Origin: Dendrolimus kikuchii
Lineage: Eukaryota; Arthropoda; Insecta; Lepidoptera; Lasiocampidae
Length of the DNA stretch: 64,000 nt
Reading direction: 5' to 3'
Assembly (NCBI GenBank): GCA_019925095.2
Contig: CM034388.1
Span: 27,286,934-27,350,933, forward strand
In this document: piece by piece, positions 1 through 11,990 of the stretch
Numbering within the stretch: the stretch's first letter is position 1
Layout: every line of letters begins with the position of its first letter
The notes under the pieces: model-generated
The model's input: only the letters and a program-made list of their open reading frames with translations
Databases searched by the model: none
Told to the model about the DNA's origin: nothing
Made by a program: the position numbers and the translations under genes

Positions 1-659
1 CCCGCGATTGAGGTTTGGGGTAATTTAAAAGTCGATTGTTAGAATTTAAATTTATTACCCCAAAAGCGACAACCTTACTCACGCACGGGTCGGCTCGCAG
101 TGGCCGCCCGCCTTTCATACTTCTCGCACGATGCATTCTGCTTACCTAGCATTCCGCCTTACACACTTACATGTTCCCTACAAACTTATTGTTGAAACAA
201 TCAAATATCTTCTAATTTACGTCTGCAGGTAACCAAACTAGTAGACCATTCGCTTAATAGTAAATGTTTGCACATGTGCCAAGGTGCCAAAATGCCCAAT
301 GCGTTACTCCTTACCTCCTTGGGTGAAACTCAGTGTCCAGTTTCCACTTTTTATGAAGAACCCCAAGTTATCTAACGTACTTGCTACCGCTCTGCGATAT
401 ATTAACAACGTGGAATGAAATAGTTGTAAGAACTCTCACTTATGGCGGGTTCCTAAATCTTACCGAGCGTTCATTTGCCTTACTATCGGTTAAAATTTGA
501 CATAAGCTCCATACGTCTAATGTCAAAATTCCACCGATTGTAGCGCAAATGAATGAATAGTAAGATATAGTTACGACGTCTAACTTGAAGAAGTGGCTGG
601 AAGGAGAAACGTGGAGAAGCCATATTAGTGAAGGAGGAAAGTAATATACCCCTCCACTG

Positions 660-1110
660 CACATGGTAGTCTTGGCCAGGTGTTCTCGCGCCTTTTCTTT
701 TTGAGGCGAGGGAAAATGCTTAACCGATTTACGCACAAACTGGGCCGTTGCTAGGGGAACGACACGCGTCGGTCGGGGGCGATAACACTGCAGCGATAGT
801 ATGCTCTTGGCAGTGCTCCGTCCGCGATCGACGTCACAGAATAGTGTGGAAGACTCCGAGCGTTGCTACACGAGCGAGCAACCCCAATACCCACTAAAAA
901 CCCCCTCCTCCCTGGCGACCCTGCGCTTTTGTTTTTGTTGGAAATGTTGAGATTTAGAACATAGTTACACCCAGTCGATCCAGCGCAATAAAGTGCCTGG
1001 AGTGTGCCCTGGGAGAACACACCCCACTTCGTTGTGCGGAGGTAGGAGGTTCTTTGCTCTCCTAGCAAGCTAAAGGCCCCCCGCGGGGGTGTTCTCGCCG
1101 CTTACGTCAA
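660..1110 (+). repeat. Unassigned interspersed repeat, copy 1
   Basis: It shares the blocks listed under 34240-34620 in the same order, with an extra GC-rich section (770-870). The overlapping reverse frames (440-736 and 751-1068) are not supported by any motif. Confidence 0.6.
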
Positions 1111-1239
1111 CTTTAACTCACCACCATTACAAAGCGTGGTATATCTGTCTGTGTGAAGTCTGAAGCTAACCTAACCTAACCTAAACCACTGTTCTAGTCA
1201 CTGGCCACGACGTCACCACCCATCACAATAATTTTATTA

Positions 1240-1340
1240 TACATACATACATAACTTCACGCCAGTTCCCTTGCGGGGTAGGCACGAACAACAGAGCGCC
1301 GTTCAGGCTTATTCTTACACACCTCACTTGCCTCTTTGAC
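1240..1340 (-). mobile_element. LINE (RTE-like) 3' end fragment, about 100 bases
   Basis: Only the microsatellite tail (tacatacatacat) and the last roughly 85 bases of the family are present, with the same order as in the longer copies. No target duplication was recognised. Confidence 0.8.
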
Positions 1341-1586
1341 CCTTGAAGTGAGGTTATGTTTACCTAAAATAAATATTTCAAGAACTCCGGACCCTAGGAG
1401 TTGCAGAAAGGGTACAAATACTTTCCCCCTACCCACTACTTAAAATTTCATGCACCGGATTGCTAAGTCGCAACCCAAAGCGTACCTTCAACAAGCTTTT
1501 CCGCTTCCCATTCAAAAATTTCCATACAATTTTGAAGCGTTTTTTTTTATTTACACAATTTGCGATACGCCGTAACTCAATACATA

Positions 1587-1860
1587 CATACATACATACA
1601 TAACTTCACGCCAGTTCCCTTGCGGGGTAGGCACGAACAACAGAGCGCCATTTAGGCCCATTCTTACACACCTCACTTGCTTCTTTGACATTCATAACTC
1701 TTGTCATGCACACTCGTCTGTTCTTAAGGCTCCTGACATCACCCTCCGCTAGTACACGATCAATTTGATCATGGAAGGTGTCTCGTGGCCTTCCACGACT
1801 TCTGCATCCATCCACTTTTGCATTGTATATCTGTTTAGTCATTCTTTCATCATTCATTCT
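1587..1860 (-). mobile_element. LINE (RTE-like) 3' end copy with 15-base target duplication
   Basis: It is flanked by GTAACTCAATACATA at 1572-1586 and 1861-1875. The reverse-transcriptase tail is readable for about 80 residues (GCRSRGRPRDTFHDQID). The insertion point is 15-16 bases downstream of the splice donor at 1890-1891. Confidence 0.9.
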
Positions 1861-1891
1861 GTAACTCAATACATAACCTAATATAGATTAC

Positions 1892-2128
1892 CTGTTCAAT
1901 AGGCGGGTCACTTTCAGTCAATTGTCCGAAATCCTGCTGATTTGGACTAACGAAACAGCACCTATTCGTCATGGACTTGATAAAGTTAGGTGATTCTTTT
2001 TTAGCTTTCGGCGAAGTGAATACCTCTTGGATCTCTAAATTTTTCCCCTTATGCGTTTTTACTTTACTCTCACTGTCATTCTTCTTAGGTGTCTTACCAA
2101 GTCTACGCTGGTTTCTGTTCATTTTGTA
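1892..2128 (-). CDS. Gene B probable exon 4, or first exon of a separate gene (79 or 77 aa)
   Basis: The donor ATTGAACAG|GTAATC is clear. At the other end the acceptor GTTTCTAG (2129-2130) would give a phase-0 exon matching exon 3 of gene B, starting Tyr-Lys-Met. Alternatively the ATG at 2122 (context ACAAAATGA) could be a translation start. The product is basic and polar (RNQRRLGKTPKKNDSESK, EVFTSPKAKKESPNFIK), nuclear-looking, and not recognised. The coding sequence then leaves through an intron towards position 1. A LINE copy with target duplication lies 16 bases beyond the donor. Confidence 0.6.
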
Positions 2129-2130
2129 CT

Positions 2131-2624
2131 AGAAACATTATTAATACAAACTGGTAATTAATACAAAATTTGGGTCACATTTTTTGGAACATAAATTTAA
2201 AGGAATATTTTTATCTGTGACAAACGTCTCCTATTATATTTATATATTCTGTGGACAAAACCAATGAGGTATAATGTGCGGGAGTTCTTGGCGGGAACTG
2301 AAAGGAGATGTGCTGTGCAGTTTTATTTTCTAAAAATGTGTAAGATTACTCTAAAATGCACAATAGTTGTAGGATATTGATAGTTTTTGAGTAGTAATTA
2401 TGTGTTTTTGTGAGAAATGTGAACTGTATAGTCAAATGTGGCCTTTCGAGTTTTCACGAGAACTCCGTTGAATGACGTCGATTGTAGCCTACAATACAAC
2501 GGCTTCTGGCTTAAAGGCCTAGTTGCCAAGCCTTAAACTTAAAAAAAAGGTATAATGTGCCGACAAAAGTTAGTTTTTGACATTTGAGATACTCCTTACT
2601 TAATTTAAAATGTATTATTATCGT
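2131..2624. other. AT-rich gap, nothing recognised
   Basis: This is an intron if exon 1892-2128 belongs to gene B, or promoter if the ATG at 2122 is a start. I see no clear TATA box or initiator. Confidence 0.5.
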
Positions 2625-2930
2625 CGCAAGTCGTGGTAGCGTAATGGCTAGCGCACGCGTCCCAAAGTCAAAGGGTGCGGGTTCGAATCCTAACCGGTAC
2701 GCATCTTAGGCAGTTTTTTGACCTAATGTGCTTATTGTTACAATTACCACGTGCTAACAACGGTGAAAGAAAACATCGTGATGAAACCTGCATATCGAGA
2801 TAACCGATGTGTCAAACCTGCCAAGTCGCCTTCGGCAAGCGTCGCACGTGTATTGTCCCCTTTAGTGGGAGGCCCGAGGCCTGCAGCGAGACGTTTATGA
2901 GCTGTTATTATATTTATCTATAATATTATA
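2625..2930 (+). mobile_element. tRNA-derived SINE
   Basis: The first 75 bases resemble a tRNA gene: an A-box-like GTGGTAGCGTAATGGC near 2632-2647 and a B-box GGTTCGAATCC near 2681-2691. A tRNA-unrelated body follows (cctttagtgggaggcccgag). The acceptor stem does not pair well, so this is a SINE head and not a functional tRNA gene. Confidence 0.7.
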
Positions 2931-3289
2931 AAATTGTTAAAACTTACGTTTTCACGTTATCAAAGCACTAGCGATTTTAGATTTTTAAATTCTAAAACTA
3001 CTTTTTTCCATTCCCTGTCACTATGATAGCAAACACATGAATTGCGCCTGGCTCAGCTTAATCTATTATTATATCTTCCCAGTTAGTACAGCTTTTTAAC
3101 CTGCAACTAACCTCCTGGACACAAATCCTACAAAAATTCTAAACATGCCGTGTCTGTACATTAAAGCTATTAAAAAAAAAACGACTGGAATAGACTATAT
3201 AAACGACGGAGAACGATTGTGTAACAATGCAATTATTTTTAGATTTCATATCTGTTTGTCTATTTAATAAAACTACGTTTTAACGGTTT

Positions 3290-3860
3290 TAAGCTCGGTG
3301 ATTTTATTTGATTTTGGTTTTTCCGACGTTTCGGCCACTTTTCAGTGGCCGTGATCATGGAAGACAAAGATGTCAAGTGTCAACGAGTATTGTTAAAGTT
3401 TTATTTAGCCTACCGCCAACTTATTAATTTTAATTATTTAATTTTTAATTTTGTTTAAGGTTATTATTTAATCTATGGGAGCCTAATCTAATTTACTACC
3501 GCTTCGCAACATGTTATGGCTTGAAGAGAAGAAGCGGCGCAAGAAACTCTTCAGCAAACATGCCTAGCTTTAATAATTTTATATAATATTAAAATGGGTG
3601 GAAGGAAAAATAAAAGTAATTATCAGTCAAGTTGGTTTGTGTTCCGTTGTACGCAGAAAGAGCTCACAGTGTCTTGAGGTCTGGCAGCTGGTTTTTGCTG
3701 GGTTTGGGTCTTAATAGTTTTGATAATTGGATCCCAAACAGGTGGTACTTGCCAACCATCTTCTCTATTGAAATTTGGGTGTTGAAACGTCGGAAAAACC
3801 AAAATCAAATAAAATTACCGCGCTTAAAACCGTTAAAACATAGTTTTATTATGTATACAA
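3290..3860. repeat. Repeat-derived segment with two facing copies of a terminal sequence
   Basis: The sequence gtttta-acggttttaagc-cggt-attttatttgattttggtttttccgacgttt at 3278-3333 returns inverted at 3785-3845. The ends therefore form an inverted repeat of about 60 bases around a 450-base middle. Two overlapping frames (3623-3808 minus and 3632-4030 plus) lie in it; neither has a motif I recognise. Confidence 0.6.
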
Positions 3861-4810
3861 GTCGCGAAAACTTAAGAAAATATTATGTTTGTCTATTTGT
3901 TTGGGATTCACGTAAAAACTACTGGGCCGATTTCAATGCAGTTTTCGCTGATCGACAGCAAATCAGACTTAAAATCTGCGCTTTTTTATCCCGGGAATTC
4001 CACAGGAATTTTCACAGGAGCGGTTTATAGTTGTTCGGGTGCATAATAATTTGCTTATTCCGGGACACAGTTTTCACTAAAACGATAGCTGTGGTACTAT
4101 GTGTCCCGGGAATTCCGGGGGAATTTCATGTCAAGTAGACAAAGCCGCAGGCATAGTAGTCATGTTATATTATTATCTAACTATAGAATAATAATTCTGT
4201 AGAGAGGTCAAGTTTGTATATTAATTTTTTTTAAATTTGCCCTGTGGTCGCGTTCTGACCGCCGCTATTGCAAACATGTCATGGCAACCTGTCATTATAT
4301 TACTTCAAATCAGGTTGGTTGTGACTTTGATGGGAAATCAAAGTGTTCCCACCGATGTCACTGACGCCCTTATATCTTAGGCGTAAAACTCTTGGGCTGT
4401 ATTTGGCGAATCCGTGCTGACTGATGTAGGTACTCCTACGGTTTCGACTGAATAAAACAATCACTAAAATTTTAGCTAGATATATATAATTTATTTAGAA
4501 AGTTTGTTCGTTTATTCTGCACATACATTTTTTTATATTTCGTTTCTTCAATTACGTTAAAAAATATTTGTCCAATTTAGGATAATCTCTTCCTTGGTCG
4601 ATAAACGATAGAGCTTGTAGGAACATGGCCACACTGTTTTACATGTGACATGATTGTTTTTATAGTAAGCAACACTCTGTCCGTATGTGGCAGGCAGGTA
4701 ACAACGGCCATGCATTTCGTTGGATTTATAAGTCTTTGTACAGCGCGACCATCGACTAGTAGCTAAAGAAACAAAAATAAAATGTTTTTTTTTTATATTT
4801 TTATACCCAA

Positions 4811-5076
4811 TCTATACTAATATTATAAAGAGGAAAGGTTTGTATTTTTGTATGTTTGTAACGAATGAACTCAAAAACTAAGGGACCGATTTCAAAAATT
4901 CTATCACCATTCCGATGCTAGATTATCGCTGATTAATATAGGCTATATAAAAATTAGGGATCCCTAATAAAACTTCAATAATATAACCCTTCAATCAAAA
5001 GAAAATACTTGGCGCTGGAATCGGGTTCTAAATTTTATTTTTTTCAGGGCAGGACAACGTCTGCCGAGACCGTTAG
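4811..5076 (+). mobile_element. Helitron-like element (second type), degraded
   Basis: It starts TCTATACTAATATTATAAAG and ends gacaacgtctgccgagaccgTTAG. The body has aactaagggaccgatttcaa and the typical ggcagg/acaacgtctgcc tail of the family. Confidence 0.6.
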
Positions 5077-5089
5077 TGTTTTATAACTT

Positions 5090-6860
5090 AGAGAAATATT
5101 AATATATCGGGTAAGAAGAAATTCCGCGTAGTTACAAGCGTGTTCTGTTTTTGTTATTTGCCTACGGAAATATAAAAAATGGTTCAAACGAAATGACTAC
5201 ATATCTCAAAGTACTACCAAGACAAGTATTTTTGAAGCTCTACAAGCTTGATTTTTTCAGAATTTAGAAGTTAGTACCGATATACAAATATACGTACACA
5301 CAACACACGGACACACACACACACAAATACGCAAGCATTCTATACCTATGCAGACACTTAATCACCTGAATCCTAATATTCTACTCTCTACAGTATACAG
5401 CTTAGGAATTAGAATTTTCTTTTTATGTAACAATTTAGCCTTTAACTACTAGTATTTTATTGCAGTCGGATTGGCTGCTAATGCCATCTGTTGTAACACA
5501 GGTTTGATCCTAGTATGGGGCTTTGACAACCACCTGACTACATAGTTTTCTTTGTACAATTTTGACTTTTTTTGTACCTTTTACATCATGTACATACTCG
5601 TAATTATGTTGTATGGCTATGAAATAAAGATTTTATTATTTAATGAAAAGGGTGGTCACAGTTTTCACATTTGGATGCTAATATGATGCCATCTACTGCC
5701 TTAAATATAATGTCGCCTAGAATATTCTTGTGGTGTTAGCCGACTTCAAAAAGGAGGAAGTTCTTAATTCGACTGTACATTTTTTGCTGAGATAGAAATG
5801 TATAGTTGCAAGATGCCTTTAGTCGCGGTTGAACGTGTACATGTACATTGCGATAGTGTGTACAAGTATCTGATGAAACGATCTACCCGCTTTTGGTCCT
5901 CGCAGAGCTAGACTCGTATTTACCACAAATAAAACCCGAAGCCTTCGTAAACTGCCAAACCTAAAACTTAAAAACCTGCCATTAGTAAACATGTTTTACA
6001 GACCTCATAACCTTGCACATGGGTCATAACTCGTGGCTTGTTCCATTTTACTAAAACCGTGTGATCTGAAACTCTTCTTAATCCCAAAAAGGATACTTTT
6101 TGGTTATCACAACTGCTCTTGACGCTCTGTTAATATAGAAAGATCAGGCATGGAAAAAAAGTCAATCATTTCAGTTCTTGAATTTTGTTTTATCAAATCT
6201 ATATTTATTTATTTATTTAATTTGTTTGGGAAATATACAATAATTAATATTCTTAAATATAAAACACAAAATTAATACATATATCAATCAAGTTTCCACT
6301 AAAAAATAATTTATATAATAAAAAAAAAAATTGGCTCAAATATATGTTTTAAGTAATAAAACTTGTCAATCAACAGTTGCCCACTATAGGTTAGAGTAGC
6401 AAATATTCCAGTGCAATACACTCCCGGTTCCCTGGATTGAAAGGCGTCCTATACTACGTTTGTCGAAAGGCGGTGTTTCTCTTACGCAGTGGTCTTGTAT
6501 AAACATCGTAGGCTGTATGCGACCTACGAATGCCTATTATGAAAATGCACTAAAATGGTCTATCTCAAATACCTAAATCGACGCAAGTGCGCTGTTCGGG
6601 GCGTCTATAGGTACGTCGTTCACAGCGTCCGTAGTCATTTTTGATCATTATCATAGAGAGTACACAGAAAGAGTGACGCGTGTTTATGTGGATTCAGAGA
6701 GACCATCGGTGTAACGTCAATCCGGCGCCGAAAGCGACTTTCAACGACGATTGGTGCCAAACACCATTTCCAATACAGGCCCAGACCAAGGCATTATGGA
6801 TAAAATCCGGAACATCGCAGGACCGATGGGCGATGAAACAAACAATTACTAGAGTGGAGA
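5090..6860. other. Gap between Helitron-like copy and gene B exon 3
   Basis: Contents seen: a CA-rich microsatellite near 5300-5325, the LINE tail at 5450-5640, a terminus ccgacttcaaaaaggagg near 5745, and tandem AATAAA signals on the minus strand near 6200-6220 that could end a gene B transcript. A plus-strand frame at 6680-6880 is open but has no motif. Confidence 0.4.
5450..5640 (+). repeat. Probable LINE 3' tail
   Basis: The segment ends ttgtatggctatgaaataaagattttatt, a polyadenylation signal with an AT-rich end, and shows the LINE-like ttctttgtacaattttg. No coding frame is preserved. Confidence 0.4.
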
Positions 6861-6903
6861 AAGTTATATACTTAAAATAAAGGTAAGAGAAAAATTTTCT
6901 TAC

Positions 6904-7032
6904 GGGAATATTAGGTATTTCTAAGTCAGTCGACACTGATTGGTCAACATCAAGTTTCTTTGGACGTTTTTTCGTGACAGGATATACAATTGAGAGCTCT
7001 AGAAGTTCCTTAATGTGGCGCTGAAGGTCAGC
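6904..7032 (-). CDS. Gene B exon 3 (43 aa)
   Basis: The acceptor is ATTTTTATAG and the donor ATTCCC|GTAAGA, 129 bases, phase 0. It encodes ADLQRHIKELLELSIVYPV, then a basic segment KKRPKKLD that could be a nuclear localisation signal, and DLEIPNIP. A LINE 3' end (7166-7470) sits in the intron before it. If the next acceptor used were CTCTAG near 6850, a TAA would follow at once and the protein would end here. I prefer continuation to 2128, but both are possible. Confidence 0.75.
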
Positions 7033-7165
7033 CTATAAAAATAATAATATCGCAACGCGAATCGAATTAATTTATATATGCAAACGTTCCACTCTTTAAA
7101 AAACAAACAGTTACAGTAACAGATTAGTTACACCATTCTATATAATTAGTTGGTCTGAAAGAGAG

Positions 7166-7470
7166 TGTCGGGGTGAAGGTAAGGAAAGGAATGCTCCGGT
7201 GGTTCGGGCATGTGGAAAGAATGATTAAACAGATATACAATGCAAAAGTGGATGGATGCAGAAGTCGTGGAAGGCCACGACACACCTTCCATGATCAAAT
7301 TGTCATGTCAAAGGTGATGTCAGGAGCCTTAAGAACAGATGAGCGTGCATGACAAGAGCTATGAATGTCAAAGAAGCAAGTGAGGTGTGTAAGAATAAGC
7401 CCGAATGGCGCTCTGTTGTTCGTGCCTACCCCGCAAGGGAACTGGCGTGAAGTTATGTATGTATGTATAT
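7166..7470 (+). mobile_element. LINE (RTE-like) 3' end copy with internal deletions
   Basis: The copy starts at TGTCGGGGTGAAGG like the full short copies. It lacks about 15 bases in the HDERM region and some 17 bases after TCAAATTG, which break the frame. It lies in the intron between gene B exons 2 and 3. The preceding sequence also contains TATATAATT, repeated after the tail, so the true 5' end may be some 20 bases further out. Confidence 0.85.
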
Positions 7471-7661
7471 AATTTTATACATATAGACCTAATGTTTTCG
7501 AGAAAAATATATCTACTAGAGAAAAGTAATTATACGCACTAGAAATATAGAAACGTATACGAAGCTTTGTATGTATTTGTCTTGTTTGTAGATGCAGCTT
7601 CTGTGTTTGTTTTCCGTACAATAGAACTATAACGTTAAAAAATACTATAGTATCTACTCAC

Positions 7662-7880
7662 CAAATCTTTATTTTCCTGACGCACAATATCTTTGTTATA
7701 GTCTTCGAGAATTGCTTCTTGTAAAAGTTCTTCTTTAGCACCCGTTTCTATATTGGCAAACACGCATACTCTTGCGTTTTTAGCAATCGGCTCAGAGCTT
7801 AGTGGGTCAAAATGCTTTTTGTATATAGGCCATTGCACTTTTTCATTAAACGCTCTTACTTGCTGAAGACTAGAATTTGG
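7662..7880 (-). CDS. Gene B exon 2 (73 aa)
   Basis: The acceptor is CGTCTTACAG and the donor GATTTG|GTGAGT, 219 bases, phase 0 at both ends, 108 bases downstream of exon 1. It encodes PNSSLQQVRAFNEKVQWPIY, then a polar helix (AKEELLQEAILEDYNKDIVR). There is no Cys module here. The frame match on both sides and good splice sites support it. Confidence 0.8.
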
Positions 7881-7988
7881 CTGTAAGACGTAATCATTTG
7901 AAAATTGCTTTTACACACCATATTTCTAATAACGTAGTGAATTATGAATATATAAGTATTTAATTTGGGGTTTGAAAAAGTACTTTAC

Positions 7989-10900
7989 CTGTTGACTCGA
8001 AGTTATTGTTGATGTACCAATATTTTTTTTTTCAACAAGAGCCTGAGGATTTTTCTTTGTGTGTTTACTTTTCACTTCTGTTTGATTCAGCTCGGAAGTT
8101 TTAGTTTCGAGGTGTTTATTAGTACTAATAATAGTAGTTTTTTCGTAATCACTTTTTATTGAAAAAGAAGTATATGAAGTCTCTGTTGCAACACATTTCT
8201 TTAAAATATGTGTTCCACTGGCTGCATTGAATTTCTTAGAGACAATAATTGCGCGTTTGATTAATTTTCTATACCTTTTATAGCTTTCTTTGACGTCGAT
8301 TTTATTATTTTTTGTGATTGCGACCGTATCGTTTGATTCTTTCTCTAATATGACACATTCACCATATATTTCTTCAGTTTGACTTCTACCCGGAATCTTA
8401 TTAGTTTTGTTAATTTTAGTTAATTTACTGTTGGCAGCAGGTTTTACATTTGTTAAATTCTCTATCATTTTTAAGTTACATTCCGTTTCCCGTTCAGTTT
8501 TATTGATTGGTTCTTGATTTCTATGTTCTTGGCTTAATTTGAAAAAAGTATTAACTTTATTGTAATTTTCTAAATTATTATTATTATTAGCTATTGCACC
8601 TAGACTGTATTCTGAATTATCCTTATTAACACTGCTATCTTTATGAATGTTGTTACTTTTAACTGGTTTTTCTATGCCACTTGTATAGTTTTGTGATATT
8701 AATAGATTCACGTTACTAAATTTCGCATTACTATCATTTGCCTTTAAAATGATTTGATCCAAGGGCAAATTGTTGTGTGAGCTCAAAGAACTTTCATTCA
8801 ATAAAGAGTTATGAAAATCTTTTAATTTCTTTGAGATACTTACGAATTCTGCATCAGCTTTTTCATATTTTTCTAAAAGATTAGCTAAATAGAGTGAAAA
8901 TGCTTTTGCTTCTTGTAAGGTTCTTCTCACTCTCTCATAGTTAATATCTAATTGGAAAATATCAATTTCGTCATTTTTAAATACAGGTAAAGAATGGTTC
9001 GCCCACTTGCAAGATAAATACTCCTCTTTTTTTAGAATGTTTAATATACGCTTGTTAAGAATTGAATGATTGCTAACTAAATCCAAGGGGCTATACAATT
9101 TACTAGCGATTTCAGGCTCGCTTAAGTTGATTAAAACTTCATTTAATCTTCTATCTATTTTGGGTCTTCTAACCCGGTAAATTGAATTAATGTCGGCGTT
9201 TAGAGAATCAAAGTTTTTAGTTTTAGACGTTTTCTGAAGTATCGTTTGTGTGCTTTCAGTTTTTCTGTGTTTTTTTAATCTTTTGAGGTATTGCCTGTCT
9301 TTAGATAGGTTTTTGGACTTGAGCACAGTTTTATAAACTTCAGAAAGATCTACTTGTATACTTGAGCAAGTTGTCTGGTTTGGTTTGGTAAATTCTTTGT
9401 CTCTGTTTGTAACAATAGTACTAACGTACAGATGTTTTCCCGCATGATCATTAACATTGTAATAACTCATACCAGGGGACTTTTCTCCACTTATTTTTGT
9501 AATACTTCTGCGGTTAACCTTCAAACTTTTATTCACATCTAAATTAATAATATCATTGATACATTTCGTTAGTGTTTGTGTAGGGAGCTTAATGAAATAA
9601 TCTGTAGAATCATGACCTGAACTATTGCAGGAACTCACATCACAATTGTAGTTATGTTTATCAACTAATAAAGGAAAGATACTCTCTCCTTGTTGAGTCA
9701 TTTTGGATTGACAATTATATGAAGACATTCCTATAAAATTCATCCCAGTGAAATTCCGATTAGAGTTCTGGTTTTTATTCAATTGACTTGCATGCATGTT
9801 TTTGCATTTAATATTTGTATCATACTGTGAAATTTCACTTTGATTTGATGTCTCGTAACTTTGTGTTTCTAAAGCGTTCTTAAAATATTTTGATTGTCTT
9901 TTGACATTTAACGGCAACTTTTCCTTTGTAATATAATTGGTACTTGTTGAATACTTGGAATCTTGGGGTGATACATGATAGATGGGAAAGTCTTTTTCTG
10001 ATTTTATAGTCTGCATTTGACAATACTTATGCACCGATGATCTTGGAAAATTACCCTCTGACCCAAAATGGTACTCATGTTTATAGTTTTCAGAAGAATT
10101 CTTTTTATTTTCAAACATGTCTGGTGTTAGAAGTTTTGCTTTCTTCACGGGGTATATAACAGCGCTAGGTTTCTCATCGACGTTGTAAAAACATCTAGTC
10201 CTATCATGATAATCTATATCTCCAACAGAATTCTCTATTTTACAATCCCTACACTCACAAGGATCACATTTACAGTGTATCCTTGAAGAAAATTTGTGAA
10301 AATTTTTAGATGGACTATGAATTTTATTATAAACAGCACTCATCGGTCTAGCTGATTTTTCGCAGTTGAAGCAATCACAGACGTCACACTCGCAAATTCT
10401 TCCCATAGTTCTTTCAGAACTTGTCTTTTTTCCTTCCTGATTAAGCCTCTTGGCACAATATTGACATTCGCAAGGCAAGCATTTGCATTTTTTAAGGCTT
10501 CTCTTAGAAATATTGGGCAAGACTTTGGCGGTATCGAATAACTGTGAAGATTTTATAGAATTAACCGCATTTTCTGCACAATTACAAACAAGGCATTCGC
10601 ACTCTTCACAATCGCATAGAATTTTCTTATTCATAGCAAACTTTGGATAATTATTCGCCAGCGCTGCAAACATTGCTATCGTGCTATATTGATTGTCCAT
10701 CACTCTGTTGTTATGTTTTCTAGGTAACTCATTTGTGACTATTGCCTGGCGAATATCAAACTCATGCGTGTCCCTATCAACAGGTTTCCTCATAAAACTG
10801 TTTCTTCTTTCGCATTTGCAGGTATCGTTAGCATCAGGTGCGCAGGATTCATCAACGCATGTCTCACAGTGGCAATTTTGGTGTCTATTCAGACCAGTGG

Positions 10901-11990
10901 ACATTTCATGCATCAAACTAGACGTTCCGTAATTATAGCCACATTGTATACAATTACACGGCTGGCATTGACAAAGATTTCGTTGGTTACAATCCTCGCC
11001 AACAGGAGCTACTATTAAAGTATTATGTTTTGGCAAAGTCAAAGATATGCACTCGATGCACTGACAAGGTTTACAATCGCAAGGTTTAGAGAAACTTTCA
11101 GCGCATTGGATACAGTCACATGGCTTACAAACGCAAGATGTGGGCTCATCGAATTTCTTTACAATTCCTTGACACTTGCTACTGGTACATTGTATACAAG
11201 GACAGCCAGTAACTAGAACCGTGTTTACATCTACATTCTGATTCAACATGTATTTTGTGCACTCATTGCAATCACAAGGCTTACATTTGCACAAATCGCT
11301 TTTAATCATCAGAGATTTACCTACAATACATTCACACACTTTGCAGCTGCAAGCTTTGTACACCTCCTTTATTCGTTTGAAAATATCGTATTTGGAATTT
11401 TTTCTTGTTTTATATGAAGACACATCAGATTTGCTATACGAAATGGATTCTTTGAAGTCAGTGTAAGGTAAATCCATTATTTGAGCGCTCAATTTCGCAG
11501 TTGGTGAATTAAGTTCCTTGCGAGAACATGCTATTGGCATACTTTGTATTTGTGTGATAGAAATATCTTTACTCCTATCTAACCTATAATCATGGCATTT
11601 ATCTTTTAATCCTCCTAACGACAGTCTAGTCTGGTTTTTTAATAGTATTTTCGAGTTATTATTTATATTTTGATCATATAAAAAATCATCATCAACAAGA
11701 TTATTGGCTAAGCAACCATTTATACAGCCTCTGGAACTGTCTCGAATAATTTTTGAATTGTTCGATTGACTTATATCTAACTTCGCCTTGTCGTTAGAGT
11801 AAAATAAGCAAGTTTTGGAGTTTTTACATTGATTACAGGAGCAAGGTTTATTCCCGCGTCTTTTTGTAAAGCACATCATAGAATCACATTCGTGGCATGA
11901 ACATACTGAATTGATAATTCCTGCATTCGAGTTTGTAATATCTGCCTTTGGGGTAGCGGTGAAGTACGATTTTGTTTGTTTTGTGGCCAT
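7989..11990 (-). CDS. Gene B exon 1: large Cys-rich protein with repeated CxCxxCxCxxC modules
   Basis: The ATG at 11990 has a strong context (A at -3, G at +4). The exon is 4,002 bases (1,334 codons) and ends at a perfect donor, CAACAG|GTAAAG, in phase 0; without splicing the frame would stop at 7926. Two Cys clusters near residues 28-62 (CSCHEC, CSCNQC) are followed between about 205 and 585 by eight modules of the form CxCxxCxCxxC, for example CKCKPCDCNEC, CVCKPCDCIQC, CQCQPCNCIQC and CKCDPCECRDC. The remaining 750 residues are Lys, Asn and Ser-rich, mostly without Cys and probably disordered, with one helical part (ALSLYLANLLEKYEKADAEF-like, near residue 1030). I see no signal peptide or membrane span. 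The Cys spacing is like metallothioneins or Cys-rich sperm-tail and keratin-associated proteins, which bind metal or cross-link by disulphides. Which applies here is unknown and I do not recognise the family. Confidence 0.85.

Noticed and set aside
2630..2705. tRNA gene
   Set aside because: A and B boxes are present but the acceptor stem does not pair and a SINE body follows.
3623..3808. 61-residue reverse frame (contains GWQVPPVWDPIIKTIKT)
   Set aside because: It lies inside an inverted-repeat-bounded repeat and ends without any known domain, so I treat it as transposon-derived and not as a host gene.
5290..5325. CRISPR-like or regulatory repeat
   Set aside because: It is a simple CA-rich microsatellite.
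6680..6880. 66-residue plus-strand frame downstream of gene B exon 3
   Set aside because: No motif, duplicate or splice support. It overlaps an equally open reverse frame.
10693..11466. Several 60-84-residue plus-strand frames
   Set aside because: They are antisense to the Cys modules of gene B, and the regular Cys codons create the open frames.
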